Shown here piece after piece: positions 54,986-64,000 of a DNA stretch of 64,000 bases. Each line of letters begins with the position of its first letter. Positions within the stretch are counted from its first letter, which is position 1. The stretch spans positions 7,016,001-7,080,000 of the forward strand of contig CP069300.1 of assembly GCA_016839165.1 (NCBI GenBank), read 5' to 3'. Both the position numbers and the translations under genes were made by a program. The notes beneath the pieces are model-generated. The model did no database searches, was not told where the DNA came from, and saw nothing but the letters and a program-made list of their open reading frames with translations. The DNA is from Bradyrhizobium sp. PSBB068. GTDB taxonomy: Bacteria; Pseudomonadota; Alphaproteobacteria; Rhizobiales; Xanthobacteraceae.

Positions 54986-55984
54986 ATGAGGCGCTGCGAA
55001 TCCGTTCGCGTGCTCGGTGGCATCGTCGCGGGGCTTCGGCCTCGCCGCCTGCTTGTTGTTGCGATAGCGGTGCTCGCGCTGCTGCCGACCGACATCAGCG
55101 AGGCCGGCTGGCTGCCGGATTTCTTCAAGAGCTCACCCAAGCACGCCAAGCCGCCCAAGCGCGCGACAGCGACAAGGCCGGCCAAGCTCGCAAAGCACCG
55201 CGCGCCAGCCAAGCACCGCGTCACGCGGCTCGCCGCGCTGGGACCGGTCGCCCTGCCACCTTCCGCTCTCAAGCCGACCGCAGGCAAATGCGATCCCGCG
55301 ACATTCCGGGTCGTCCTCGATGTCGGCCATACCGCGGAATCGGAAGGCGCGATGAGCGCGCGCAACGTCGCCGAATTCAACTTCAACCTACGCCTTGCGC
55401 GGCAGATCGAGGAGACCTTGAAGGCCGAAGGCTTTACCGGAACCAGGCTGCTTCTCACCGAAGGCAAAGCGAGACCCAGCCTGTTCAGGCGGGTCTCCGC
55501 CGCCAACAATCTGCACGCGGATCTGCTGCTGTCGATCCACCACGACTCCGTGCCCAACAAGATGCTCGAGGACTGGGAATTCGAGGGCAAGAAGAGCCAC
55601 TTCAGCGACCGCTTCAGCGGCTACTCCGTGTTCGTGTCCCGGGAGAATCCGGACTTCAAGACAAGCCTGCGGTTCGCCGAACTGGTTGCCGGCGAAATGA
55701 AGGCCCAGGGGCTGCACTATGCCGAGCAATACAGCCAGCCCATCATGGGCCGCGACCAGCATCCGCTGCTGAACAAGGACACCGGCGTCTACAGCTATGA
55801 CGAGCTGATCGTGCTGAGAAAGACCGCGATGCCTGCCGTCCTGCTGGAGGCGGGCTCGATCATCAACCGGGAGGAGGAACTCAAGATGGGTTCGCCCGAG
55901 CGCCGCAACGCGATCGCCAGCGGCGTCGCCTCTGCCGTGAAGGAGTTCTGCGACCCGCGGTGGGTCCTGCTCGGTCCGCTCTGA
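54986..55984 (+). CDS. N-acetylmuramoyl-L-alanine amidase (Amidase_3)
   Basis: 332 residues. A signal peptide or anchor helix (about 21-40) is followed by a Lys/Ala/Pro-rich linker (45-100). The zinc amidase domain holds VVLDVGHTAESEGAMSARNVAEF (His115, Glu130), LLLSIHHDS and VLLEAGSIINREEE. It cleaves the amide bond between MurNAc and the stem peptide during daughter-cell separation or wall turnover. Convergent with the next gene. Confidence 0.92.
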   Translation: MRRCESVRVLGGIVAGLRPRRLLVVAIAVLALLPTDISEAGWLPDFFKSSPKHAKPPKRATATRPAKLAKHRAPAKHRVTRLAALGPVALPPSALKPTAGKCDPATFRVVLDVGHTAESEGAMSARNVAEFNFNLRLARQIEETLKAEGFTGTRLLLTEGKARPSLFRRVSAANNLHADLLLSIHHDSVPNKMLEDWEFEGKKSHFSDRFSGYSVFVSRENPDFKTSLRFAELVAGEMKAQGLHYAEQYSQPIMGRDQHPLLNKDTGVYSYDELIVLRKTAMPAVLLEAGSIINREEELKMGSPERRNAIASGVASAVKEFCDPRWVLLGPL

Positions 55985-55991
55985 CGTCCAC

Positions 55992-57104
55992 TCAGCCTGG
56001 ATTGCCTGCCTTGATCTCCTTGAGCCTGGCAAGCGCCTGTTCGAACTTGGCGTTGAACAGCCACATCGCATCGAGGATTTCGCGGAAGGTCGCCGATGTT
56101 CTTGCCCTGTCGGCCCGGCCGAACGCGAAGATGCTGTTGTTGCGCAGATATCCCATGATCCTGGGGTCGGAAATTCGGTAGCCGACCAGATTGCCCGACT
56201 TCAGCGCGGCCCGCGTCGGGGTCGGAATGATCTGGATCAGCTCGAAGAGCTTCATTTGATCGATCGGATCGGGCAGCGCCTTTGCGATCGCCGGAACCTG
56301 CGGGAAAACGTCCGCGTGTGCGTTCATGAGCGCGTCGCGCACCGCGGTCCAGTGATTGAACCGATGGTCGAGATTGCCGGCTCGGGCCTCTTCCTTGTCG
56401 TCGCGACGGCTCAGCGCAGGATCGAGGGCCGCGATCGACCCCTTGATGGCGGCCCACTTCTTCTGGCCGTTGCGATCTTCGGACGGGCCGGTCTGCAGGC
56501 TGCCCTTGTAGGTGTTCGACCGCGCATTTCCGGCATTCTGCTTGCCGTTCGTCTCGGCAAAGAACAGGCCAAGGCTGATACGGCCGGCGACAGCGGCGTC
56601 AGCGGCATCGAGCCCCCTGGCGCGCGCGATCACTGTCGCCAGGTCGACCACGTCCTTGAACGGCGTATCGGAGCTTTGCGCACCGGCGGGCGGCGCCTCC
56701 ATGACGTCGAACAGCGTCTTGTACTCGTCGAGCAGCGGCTCATTGTCGGCATCGAAATAGGCCGGAGGGATTCCCAGCCTGTTGGGCCTTCCGATCCGCG
56801 CCGGCAGCGCATCGGTGAGATCCTTGTAGGTGCTCATCATCTCGACACGGGCCAGATAGATCGCCTGGCCCGGCAGGTTCGGCAGCGACTGCCCGGCATC
56901 GATCTGCGCGCGGCGCTGGCGCATGATCGAGACGAAATTCTTCAGCGCATTGTCGTAGGCCTTGAGCGCGGCCGATTGCTCGCTCGTGAGGGCGGCTGGC
57001 TCAGCAATGGCAGGACCCGCCGCAACCGGCGCAAGCAGCAGTCCGAGAGAGAGCGCCGCGGCGCGCGCAGCGGCAGATATCCCGATCGCCATCCTGATTG
57101 CCAT
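55992..57104 (-). CDS. Secreted hypothetical protein, helical
   Basis: 370 residues from MAIRMAIGIS; signal peptide cleavage near residue 34 (AIA|EPAAL). The mature part is mostly helical and polar (ALKAYDNALKNFVSIMRQRRAQIDAG, STYKDLTDALP, DVVDLATVIARARGLDAADAAVAGRISLG), with KNNSIFAFG near the end. No family recognised. It could be a periplasmic or surface protein. Confidence 0.75.
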   Translation of the reverse strand: MAIRMAIGISAAARAAALSLGLLLAPVAAGPAIAEPAALTSEQSAALKAYDNALKNFVSIMRQRRAQIDAGQSLPNLPGQAIYLARVEMMSTYKDLTDALPARIGRPNRLGIPPAYFDADNEPLLDEYKTLFDVMEAPPAGAQSSDTPFKDVVDLATVIARARGLDAADAAVAGRISLGLFFAETNGKQNAGNARSNTYKGSLQTGPSEDRNGQKKWAAIKGSIAALDPALSRRDDKEEARAGNLDHRFNHWTAVRDALMNAHADVFPQVPAIAKALPDPIDQMKLFELIQIIPTPTRAALKSGNLVGYRISDPRIMGYLRNNSIFAFGRADRARTSATFREILDAMWLFNAKFEQALARLKEIKAGNPG

Positions 57105-57182
57105 GACGGCTTCCCGAGGCCCGTGCGTCACCGAATCCGACATCCCGGATCGTAGACCGCGAGGCCGAATCCCGGCAATCGG

Positions 57183-57557
57183 TCAAAGTTCGTTTCTCAG
57201 CGCAGCCTCGAGCGTCTCGCTCGAACACGGCTTGGCCAGCCGCGGCTTGTCGGCAAGCGATTCCGGCAGCCTGATGTCCGCGCCGTAGCCCGTGATGAAA
57301 GCGAAAGGCACTTTCAGGGCATCGAGCCGCTCGGCGATCACGAACGTCTTCTCGCCCCTGACGAGGCCGACGTCGAGCAGCGCGAAATCCGGCGCGCGTT
57401 CGGCAATCAGCTCAAGCGCGCGGGCGACGTTCGCGGCGGTGCGCACCGTCCGGGCGCCGAAGCCCAGGATGGTGTCCTCAAAATAGAGCGAGATGATCGG
57501 GTCGTCCTCGACCACGAGGACGTCGCCGGGCATGCCGGCATTGGGAGCGGATTCCAT
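57183..57557 (-). CDS. Single-domain response regulator
   Basis: 124 residues, receiver domain only: acidic pocket Asp18 and Asp19 with phospho-acceptor Asp62 (ALLDVGLV), Thr in FITGYG and Lys in RLAKP. No output domain, so it acts by protein contact or as a phosphate sink, like CheY/PhyR partners. Start MESAPN is preferred; the open frame upstream is long but unsupported. It is divergent from the Crp/Fnr gene, which has an EcfG-type promoter. Confidence 0.9.
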   Translation of the reverse strand: MESAPNAGMPGDVLVVEDDPIISLYFEDTILGFGARTVRTAANVARALELIAERAPDFALLDVGLVRGEKTFVIAERLDALKVPFAFITGYGADIRLPESLADKPRLAKPCSSETLEAALRNEL

Positions 57558-57687
57558 GACGCGGTGTCCAATTCTTCGATGATGGATGAGAGACCGGATC
57601 AGTCCGGCCGGATGGCCCGCGACCGGCGCCCGAAAGCACGCCGGCTGTTCCCGGGATGAAACCCACCACATCGCGCGCCGTCGCGTC

Positions 57688-57703
57688 TGTTCACTAGTGA
57701 ACA
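57688..57703. promoter_or_regulatory. Perfect 16-base palindrome upstream of the Crp/Fnr gene
   Basis: TGTTCACTAGTGAACA, fully symmetric. It lies 9 bases upstream of the -35 of the EcfG-type promoter and 54 bases before the start codon. It resembles a binding site of a HTH regulator such as the Crp/Fnr product itself. Confidence 0.6.
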
Positions 57704-57711
57704 TAAAAGCT

Positions 57712-57737
57712 GGAACTTTTTCAGTATGGTCGGCGTT
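57712..57737 (+). promoter_or_regulatory. EcfG-type general-stress promoter
   Basis: GGAAC (57712-57716), 17 bases, then CGTT (57734-57737); a full match to the GGAAC-N16/17-CGTT EcfG pattern of alphaproteobacteria. It ends 19 bases before the start codon of the Crp/Fnr gene. Confidence 0.75.
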
Positions 57738-57756
57738 GGGTTTCCAGGATTTTCCA

Positions 57757-58521
57757 ATGATTGCCAAACGGACCGATTTGGCCGGGACGAGCGACCGGCC
57801 GTTCAACAATCTCCTGCGCCGGCTGAATGCCGCCGACTACGCGCTGCTCGCGCCGCATCTTGCGGAGGTCGAGGCCGCGGCCGGCGAGCTGCTCTACAAT
57901 CCCGGCGACGACGTCCAGATCGTGCATTTCCCATGCGGACCGAGCCTTGCGTCCTACATGGTGGCCAACGAGGACGGGCGCGATGTCGAAACCATCCTGG
58001 TCGGCCGCGAGGGCGCGGTCGGCGGCATCGTCAGCCAGGGCTTCCTGCCGGCGTACACACGCATCACCGTCAAGTTCGGGGGGCCGTTCGTGCGGCTGCC
58101 GATCAGCAAGCTCGACGCCGCCAAGCTGACCTCGATCTCGGTGCGCAACATCTTCGCGCGCTATGCCGACTGCATGCTGGCGCAGATTTTCCAGTCGACC
58201 GCCTGCAACGCGATCCATTCGATCGAGCAGCGCGCCGCGAAATGGATCATGTCGGCGATGGAACGCACCAATGGCAATGGCGTGGTGCCGCTGACGCATG
58301 AGCAGCTCTCGACCTTGCTCGGCGTCGGCCGCAGCTACACCAGCCGGGTGATCCAGAACTTCAAGGCCGAAGGGGTGCTGGATACCCGCCGCGGCGCGAT
58401 CGTGATCCGCGATCCCGACAAGCTCAAGCTACGCTCCTGCATGTGCAACGAGGCGGTGAAGGATCACTTCGAGGAAGTGCTGCGCGGGGTGTATCCGAGC
58501 GAGGACAACCCGGCCAATTGA
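57757..58521 (+). CDS. Crp/Fnr-family transcriptional regulator
   Basis: 254 residues. Cyclic-nucleotide-binding-like sensor domain at about 20-130, dimer helix, and a winged helix-turn-helix at 178-222 (LTHEQLSTLLGVGRSYTSRVIQNFKAEGVLDTRRGAIVI). No N-terminal Fnr-type Cys cluster; two cysteines lie near the end (CMC, 228-230). The start ATG at 57757 follows an EcfG-type promoter, so expression is likely part of the general stress response. It is divergent from the single-domain response regulator. Confidence 0.93.
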   Translation: MIAKRTDLAGTSDRPFNNLLRRLNAADYALLAPHLAEVEAAAGELLYNPGDDVQIVHFPCGPSLASYMVANEDGRDVETILVGREGAVGGIVSQGFLPAYTRITVKFGGPFVRLPISKLDAAKLTSISVRNIFARYADCMLAQIFQSTACNAIHSIEQRAAKWIMSAMERTNGNGVVPLTHEQLSTLLGVGRSYTSRVIQNFKAEGVLDTRRGAIVIRDPDKLKLRSCMCNEAVKDHFEEVLRGVYPSEDNPAN

Positions 58522-58603
58522 TGCCAAGCTGACCTCTCCCCGCAAGTGCGGGGCGAGGGGGAACATCTATCGCGGGCCGCGAAAATCACGCTACACTCGC
58601 CTG

Positions 58604-59323
58604 ATGAGCGGGGCTGAACTTCACGCGATCTTCGACATCGCAGCATGGGGCGCGGCCGCGATCGCCATGTGGTGGCTGTCGCGCCGGCCCGGGCTGCAAT
58701 TCCCGCGGCAATCCTTCGAGCTGCCCTACATCGCCGCACTGGTGTTCGGCGCCGGCATCGGCGCCTACATCTTCGGCACGTTGAACCTGTGGTTCTCGGG
58801 CATGTCGGGTATCGCCCGCTCGGTCGAGGGTGCGCTGGCCGGCGGCGTCATCGCGATCGAGCTCTACAAATGGCTGCACGGCATTGCGCTGCGCACCGGG
58901 GCGCGCTTCGCACTCCCGCTCGCGCTCGGCATCGCGGTCGGCCGGCTCGGCTGCTATTTCGCGGGGCTCGAGGATTTCACCTACGGCACGCCGACCACGC
59001 TGCCCTGGGGCCACGATTTCGGCGACGGCATCCTGCGCCATCCCGTGCAGCTCTATGAAAGCCTGGCAATGGCGGCGTTCGCGGCCTTCTACGTCTGGGC
59101 CGTATTGAACCGCAACGCCGCTGTGATCACCAATGGATTCTACCTCGTGCTGTTCTACTATGGCCTGCAGCGCTTCCTGTGGGAGTTCATCAAACCCTAC
59201 GGCACGCTGATCGGCCCGTTCTCGCTGTTCCACCTGCTGTCGCTGTTTGTCATGGTCTATGCCGCCGTCATGCTGGCGACGGCGCCGAATGTGAGTGTGA
59301 AGCATGAACGCGCCGCTGCGTAA
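58604..59323 (+). CDS. Lgt-like prolipoprotein diacylglyceryl transferase homologue (diverged)
   Basis: 239 residues with about seven membrane helices. Lgt features kept are GRLG (Arg114 in VGRLGCYFAGLE) and RHPVQLYES (145-153), and the late FLWEFIKP. Compared with Lgt, GRLGN reads GRLGC (Cys117 for Asn), and the HGG helix, usually SFHGGLIG, reads SVEGALAGG with Glu75 where the catalytic His is expected. So it likely transfers or binds lipid but may not do the prolipoprotein reaction. The following radical SAM gene starts 20 bases before its stop, so they are translationally coupled. Confidence 0.82.
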   Translation: MSGAELHAIFDIAAWGAAAIAMWWLSRRPGLQFPRQSFELPYIAALVFGAGIGAYIFGTLNLWFSGMSGIARSVEGALAGGVIAIELYKWLHGIALRTGARFALPLALGIAVGRLGCYFAGLEDFTYGTPTTLPWGHDFGDGILRHPVQLYESLAMAAFAAFYVWAVLNRNAAVITNGFYLVLFYYGLQRFLWEFIKPYGTLIGPFSLFHLLSLFVMVYAAVMLATAPNVSVKHERAAA

Positions 59324-60749
59324 GGCCCGCCCCTACATCTTCTGGGGCCAGACCCAGTCGCTCTGTGAGACCTGCCTGACATTGGTGCCGACCAAGATCC
59401 AGATCTCAGGCAACGAGGTCTGGTACGAGAAACGCTGCAAGCAGCACGGCGTGCAGTCGACGCTGGTCTCGACCGACCAGGCCTATTGGCGGCTGTGCAA
59501 GGACTTCATCAAGCCCGGCGACCGGCCGCTCGCCTTCCAGCGCCACACCGAATTCGGCTGTCCCTATGATTGCGGGCTGTGCCCCGACCATGAGCAGCAC
59601 TCCTGCCTGGCGCTGATCGAGATCACGGAGCACTGCAACCTGACCTGCCCGGTGTGCTTTGCGGATTCCTCGCCGGCACGCTCAAGCTTCACGCCGCTGG
59701 CCAAGATCGAGACAATGCTGGACGCGCTGGTGGCGAGCGAGGGCGAGCCCGACCTGGTGCAGATCTCCGGCGGCGAGCCGACGCTGCATCCGGATTTCTT
59801 CGCGATCCTGGATGCGGTGCGCGCCCGCCCGATCCGCCACGTCATGATCAACACCAACGGCCTCAGGATCGCGCGCGAGCCGGATTTCGTGGCGAAGCTC
59901 GCCGCGAACAAGCGCGGGCTGGAGGTCTATCTGCAGTTCGATTCGCTGAAGCGCGAGGCACTGGTCAATCTGCGCGGCGCCGATCTGCGCAAGATCCGCC
60001 AGCAGGCGCTGGAAAATCTCGAGCGTTACGGCGTCTCGACCACGCTGGTCGCCACCATCAAGCGCGGCGTCAACGACGCCGAAATCGGCGACATCATCCG
60101 TCATGCGCTGACCTGGAAGTGTGTCCGCGGCGTCACGCTGCAGCCGGTGCAGGACGCCGGCCGCAACGAGGCCTTCAACAAAGATACCGACCGCATCATG
60201 CTGTCGGAGATCCGCCAGCGCGTGATCGAAACCGGAGTGTTCGGCGACAAGGACATGATCCCGCTGCCGTGCAATCCCGAAAGCGTCTCGATCGGTTACG
60301 GCCTGCGCAGCGGCGACAAGGTGCTGCCGCTGACCTCGCTGATCCCGCAGGAGCAGCTCGTCGCCGTGATGCCGAACACGATCAGCCCGGAGAAATATCC
60401 GGTGCTGCGGGAAAAATTCGTCGATTTGTTCTCGCTGTCGTCGGGGCCGCTGAACACCTCGGAGCGGGTCTGCGAGTTGTTGTGCTGCCTGCCGAGCTTC
60501 GAAGTGCCGGAGGGGCTGACCTACGAGAACGTGTTCCGCGTCACCATCGTGCAGTTCCTCGATCGCTTCAACTTCTGCGTCGGCAACGTCAAGCGAAGCT
60601 GCATCCACTTCGTCACCGAAAGCGGCGCGATCATCCCGTTCGACACCTACAACCTGTTCTATCGCGACGGAAAAATCGACGGCATCCGCGCAAGCCTGGC
60701 CGGCCAGACCTATCGCGAGGCGCGGCAGGGCGAGGAGGTGCCGCGATGA
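59304..60749 (+). CDS. Radical SAM protein with extra cysteine clusters, Tes-like
   Basis: 481 residues. N-terminal zinc/iron-like motif CETC (21-24) with RCKQH (45-48); CPYDCGLCPDH (86-96); radical SAM CNLTCPVC (Cys111, Cys115, Cys118) and GGEP (156-159). Cysteine-rich C-terminus: CELLCC and FCVGNVKRSC. This pattern of several clusters before the radical SAM site is like the archaeal tetraether-synthase (Tes) family, which joins two lipid chains. Homology is judged by motif only. It sits between an Lgt-like and a small membrane protein gene. Confidence 0.88.
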   Translation: MNAPLRKARPYIFWGQTQSLCETCLTLVPTKIQISGNEVWYEKRCKQHGVQSTLVSTDQAYWRLCKDFIKPGDRPLAFQRHTEFGCPYDCGLCPDHEQHSCLALIEITEHCNLTCPVCFADSSPARSSFTPLAKIETMLDALVASEGEPDLVQISGGEPTLHPDFFAILDAVRARPIRHVMINTNGLRIAREPDFVAKLAANKRGLEVYLQFDSLKREALVNLRGADLRKIRQQALENLERYGVSTTLVATIKRGVNDAEIGDIIRHALTWKCVRGVTLQPVQDAGRNEAFNKDTDRIMLSEIRQRVIETGVFGDKDMIPLPCNPESVSIGYGLRSGDKVLPLTSLIPQEQLVAVMPNTISPEKYPVLREKFVDLFSLSSGPLNTSERVCELLCCLPSFEVPEGLTYENVFRVTIVQFLDRFNFCVGNVKRSCIHFVTESGAIIPFDTYNLFYRDGKIDGIRASLAGQTYREARQGEEVPR

Positions 60750-61015
60750 GCGATGACAGCAGGCCTATCAATCCGGATGGATCGCCGCCCTCGCTGCCTC
60801 CCCCGCTGCCGCCCCGACGCGGCGGCTGCGCGACCGCCTTCATGGCGCTGTTCGGGGTGTTCCTGCTGCTCCCCGGGCTCTGCGCGATCCTGTTCGGGGT
60901 CGGCACCCTGACCTCGTCGCGCCCCGACCCCTCCATCCTTTCTCTGGTCCTGCTCGGCCTGCTGGTCGGTTTTGCCGGCGTGATGCTGATCCGCGCCGCG
61001 ATCACCGGGCGGTAG
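60746..61015 (+). CDS. Small two-helix membrane protein of the radical SAM operon
   Basis: 89 residues: a Pro-rich cytoplasmic start (SPPSLPPPLPPRRGG) then two membrane helices (ATAFMALFGVFLLLPGLCAILF and LSLVLLGLLVGFAGVMLI). It starts within the stop codon of the radical SAM gene (ATGA), so it is probably translated with it; AGGAGG lies just upstream. It has no known family and may be a membrane partner of the upstream enzymes. Confidence 0.75.
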   Translation: MSDDSRPINPDGSPPSLPPPLPPRRGGCATAFMALFGVFLLLPGLCAILFGVGTLTSSRPDPSILSLVLLGLLVGFAGVMLIRAAITGR

Positions 61016-61150
61016 AGGTCGGCATTGATCGCTGTACGGGCTCGGGCTGATCATCCGGGCAGGCCTGGAAATGATGCCGAATCAGGGCTCTGACCCGTTA
61101 GAACCCGGGTTCCCGGCTCGAAATCAGCTTCCCAGACCGCCAACAAACCG

Positions 61151-61178
61151 TTGTTTTTTGGCGTTTTCTGACTATATT
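61151..61178 (+). promoter_or_regulatory. Candidate promoter of the typA leader or a small RNA
   Basis: TTGTTT (61151-61156), 16-base spacer, TATATT (61173-61178). Confidence 0.5.
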
Positions 61179-61197
61179 GCGCCGCAACGCGCAAGGT

Positions 61198-61226
61198 GCC
61201 CGGTCCTCTGACCGGGCTTCCTTTTT
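61198..61226 (+). terminator. Terminator-like hairpin in the typA leader
   Basis: Perfect 8-base arms GCCCGGTC and GACCGGGC around CTCT, followed by TTCCTTTTT. It lies about 20 bases after the promoter -10 and 135 bases before typA, so it is either an attenuator or the end of a very short RNA. Confidence 0.7.
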
Positions 61227-61361
61227 GGGGTGATGCGTCCCCGTCAAATTTCTTGGGTATGAGCGTGATCCGGGCCCCGATTGGGCCACGTGAGCGAGCG
61301 GCCGGCCAAATCGGTTCGGCGAGATCGCGCATCTGACCATTGCACGACCAGAAGAAGAGCC

Positions 61362-63185
<1,824 letters not shown>

Positions 63186-63206
63186 AAGCGGCCCCGCAAA
63201 GCAATC

Positions 63207-63310
63207 TGTCATGCCCCGGCTTGACCGGGGCATCCAGTACGCCGCAGCCTATCGGTTCAATAACAACCGCCTCTGGAATACTGGATCGCCCGCTTTCGCG
63301 GGCGATGACA
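63207..63310. repeat. Intergenic palindromic repeat (TGTCAT...ATGACA edges)
   Basis: TGTCATGCCCCGGCTTGACC at the left and GCGGGCGATGACA at the right. Inner hairpins: GCCCCGG/CCGGGGC, CCAGTA/TACTGG and GCCCGC/GCGGGC. It follows typA and may stop transcription. Confidence 0.75.
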
Positions 63311-63362
63311 GTCATGCGTGAGGCCGCTTCAGGCCCGGCGGCGAACGTGCTAGAGCCGGGAC

Positions 63363-64000
63363 ATGAGTTCCCTTCCCTCCACGGTCGATGTTGCCATCAT
63401 CGGTGCCGGCGCCGCAGGCCTCGGCGCCGCGCATGCGCTGGAGGGCACCGGCCTCTCCAGCATCGTCCTGGAAGCACGCGATCGGCTCGGCGGCCGGGCG
63501 CATACGATCCAGGCCGCACCGGACGTGGTGTTCGACGTCGGCTGCGGCTGGCTGCATTCGGCCGACCAGAACAGCTTTGTCGGCATCGCCGAGCAACTCG
63601 GCTTCGAGCTCAACAAGGACCTGCCGCCGTGGCGCGAGCGCGCCTATGGCAAGGCGTTCCCGCAGGCCGACCGCGACGCGTTCATGCTGGCGCTCGACGA
63701 ATTCTACGAACGCATCGAGCAGGCCGCGCGCGGCGGCAAGGACGGCTCAGCCGATCGCTACCTCGAGCCCGGCAATCGCTGGAACCCGATGATCGATGCG
63801 ATCTCGACCTATGTGAACGGCTGCGAGCTCGACCAGCTCTCGATTCTCGATTTCGACGCCTATGAGGACAGCAACGTCAATTGGCGGGTGCGGCGCGGCT
63901 ATGGCGCGCTGGTCGAGGCCTATGGTCAGCAGGTGCCCGTCGCGCTGAACTGCGAGGTGAGGCTGATCGATCACTCCGCCAGGCGCATCCGCATCGAGAC
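63363..64000 (+). CDS. Flavin-dependent amine oxidase/oxidoreductase, N-terminal part (cut by window end)
   Basis: 212 residues visible. The FAD motif GAGAAGLGAAHAL and the VLEARDRLGGRAHT signature are those of flavin monoamine-oxidase/phytoene-desaturase-like enzymes; FDVGCGWLH follows as in amine oxidases. The substrate cannot be told from this part. The gene continues past the right edge. Confidence 0.9.
   Translation, partial: MSSLPSTVDVAIIGAGAAGLGAAHALEGTGLSSIVLEARDRLGGRAHTIQAAPDVVFDVGCGWLHSADQNSFVGIAEQLGFELNKDLPPWRERAYGKAFPQADRDAFMLALDEFYERIEQAARGGKDGSADRYLEPGNRWNPMIDAISTYVNGCELDQLSILDFDAYEDSNVNWRVRRGYGALVEAYGQQVPVALNCEVRLIDHSARRIRIE

Larger units (their letters stand above)
61016..61361. 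other. 346-base gap upstream of typA
   Basis: Holds a promoter and a terminator-like hairpin (listed separately) and an otherwise gene-free leader of about 180 bases before typA. Confidence 0.6.

Overview
The window is a stretch of a high-GC alphaproteobacterial chromosome, most likely Bradyrhizobium or a close relative in the Nitrobacteraceae. This is inferred from gene types (sdhCDAB, feoAB, an IalB-like protein, TypA, a Tes-like radical SAM protein), a general-stress (EcfG-type) promoter, an Irr/ICE-like palindrome before feoAB, and several families of intergenic palindromic repeats typical of these genomes. I see no tRNA, rRNA, CRISPR array, transposase or integrase gene. Both ends cut a gene: a CitE-like lyase on the left and a flavin amine oxidase on the right.

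Layout. 1-9.9 kb: housekeeping and small transport genes (carbonic anhydrase, asd, leuB, a DMT and an MFS exporter, and a molybdopterin oxidoreductase with its cytochrome b). 10-16.4 kb: fasciclin protein, MFS transporter, SDR, malonyl-CoA synthetase and a TauE-type permease. 17.0-20.4 kb: the sdhCDAB operon. 20.4-26.1 kb: a block of envelope-stress and sensory genes, all on the minus strand (HWE histidine kinase, GlsB-like protein, two CsbD proteins, PAS-LuxR protein). A second, 72-base copy of the sdhB 3' end lies at its far side, so the block looks like an insertion. 26.2-29.3 kb: two NAD(P)-binding reductases and a DUF1857-like protein, divergent from a LysR regulator. 29.4-34.4 kb: an acyl-CoA synthetase/acetyltransferase fusion and feoAB. 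34.7-43.2 kb: hybrid kinase, proline/alanine-rich OmpA protein, alkaline phosphatase, and a TetR regulator with tandem operators. 43.3-51.1 kb: argG, PAP2 phosphatase, rlmN, IalB-like protein, a dienoyl-CoA-reductase-like SDR and a quinone oxidoreductase. 51.4-58.5 kb: orphan TAXI protein, PhoD phosphatase, amidase, response regulator and a Crp/Fnr regulator. 58.6-61.0 kb: a tight three-gene operon (Lgt-like protein, radical SAM protein, small membrane protein). 61.4 kb to the end: typA and the amine oxidase.

The best candidate for an undescribed system is the 58.6-61.0 kb operon. Its radical SAM enzyme carries extra N-terminal cysteine motifs like those of the archaeal tetraether-synthase (Tes) family. 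It is translationally coupled to an Lgt-like protein whose catalytic motifs have diverged, which suggests a lipid-modifying pathway. The second strongest observation is the duplicated sdhB tail flanking the stress-gene block. All four differences between the tail copies are synonymous third-position changes, so the extra tail comes from a once-functional sdhB of a related strain.
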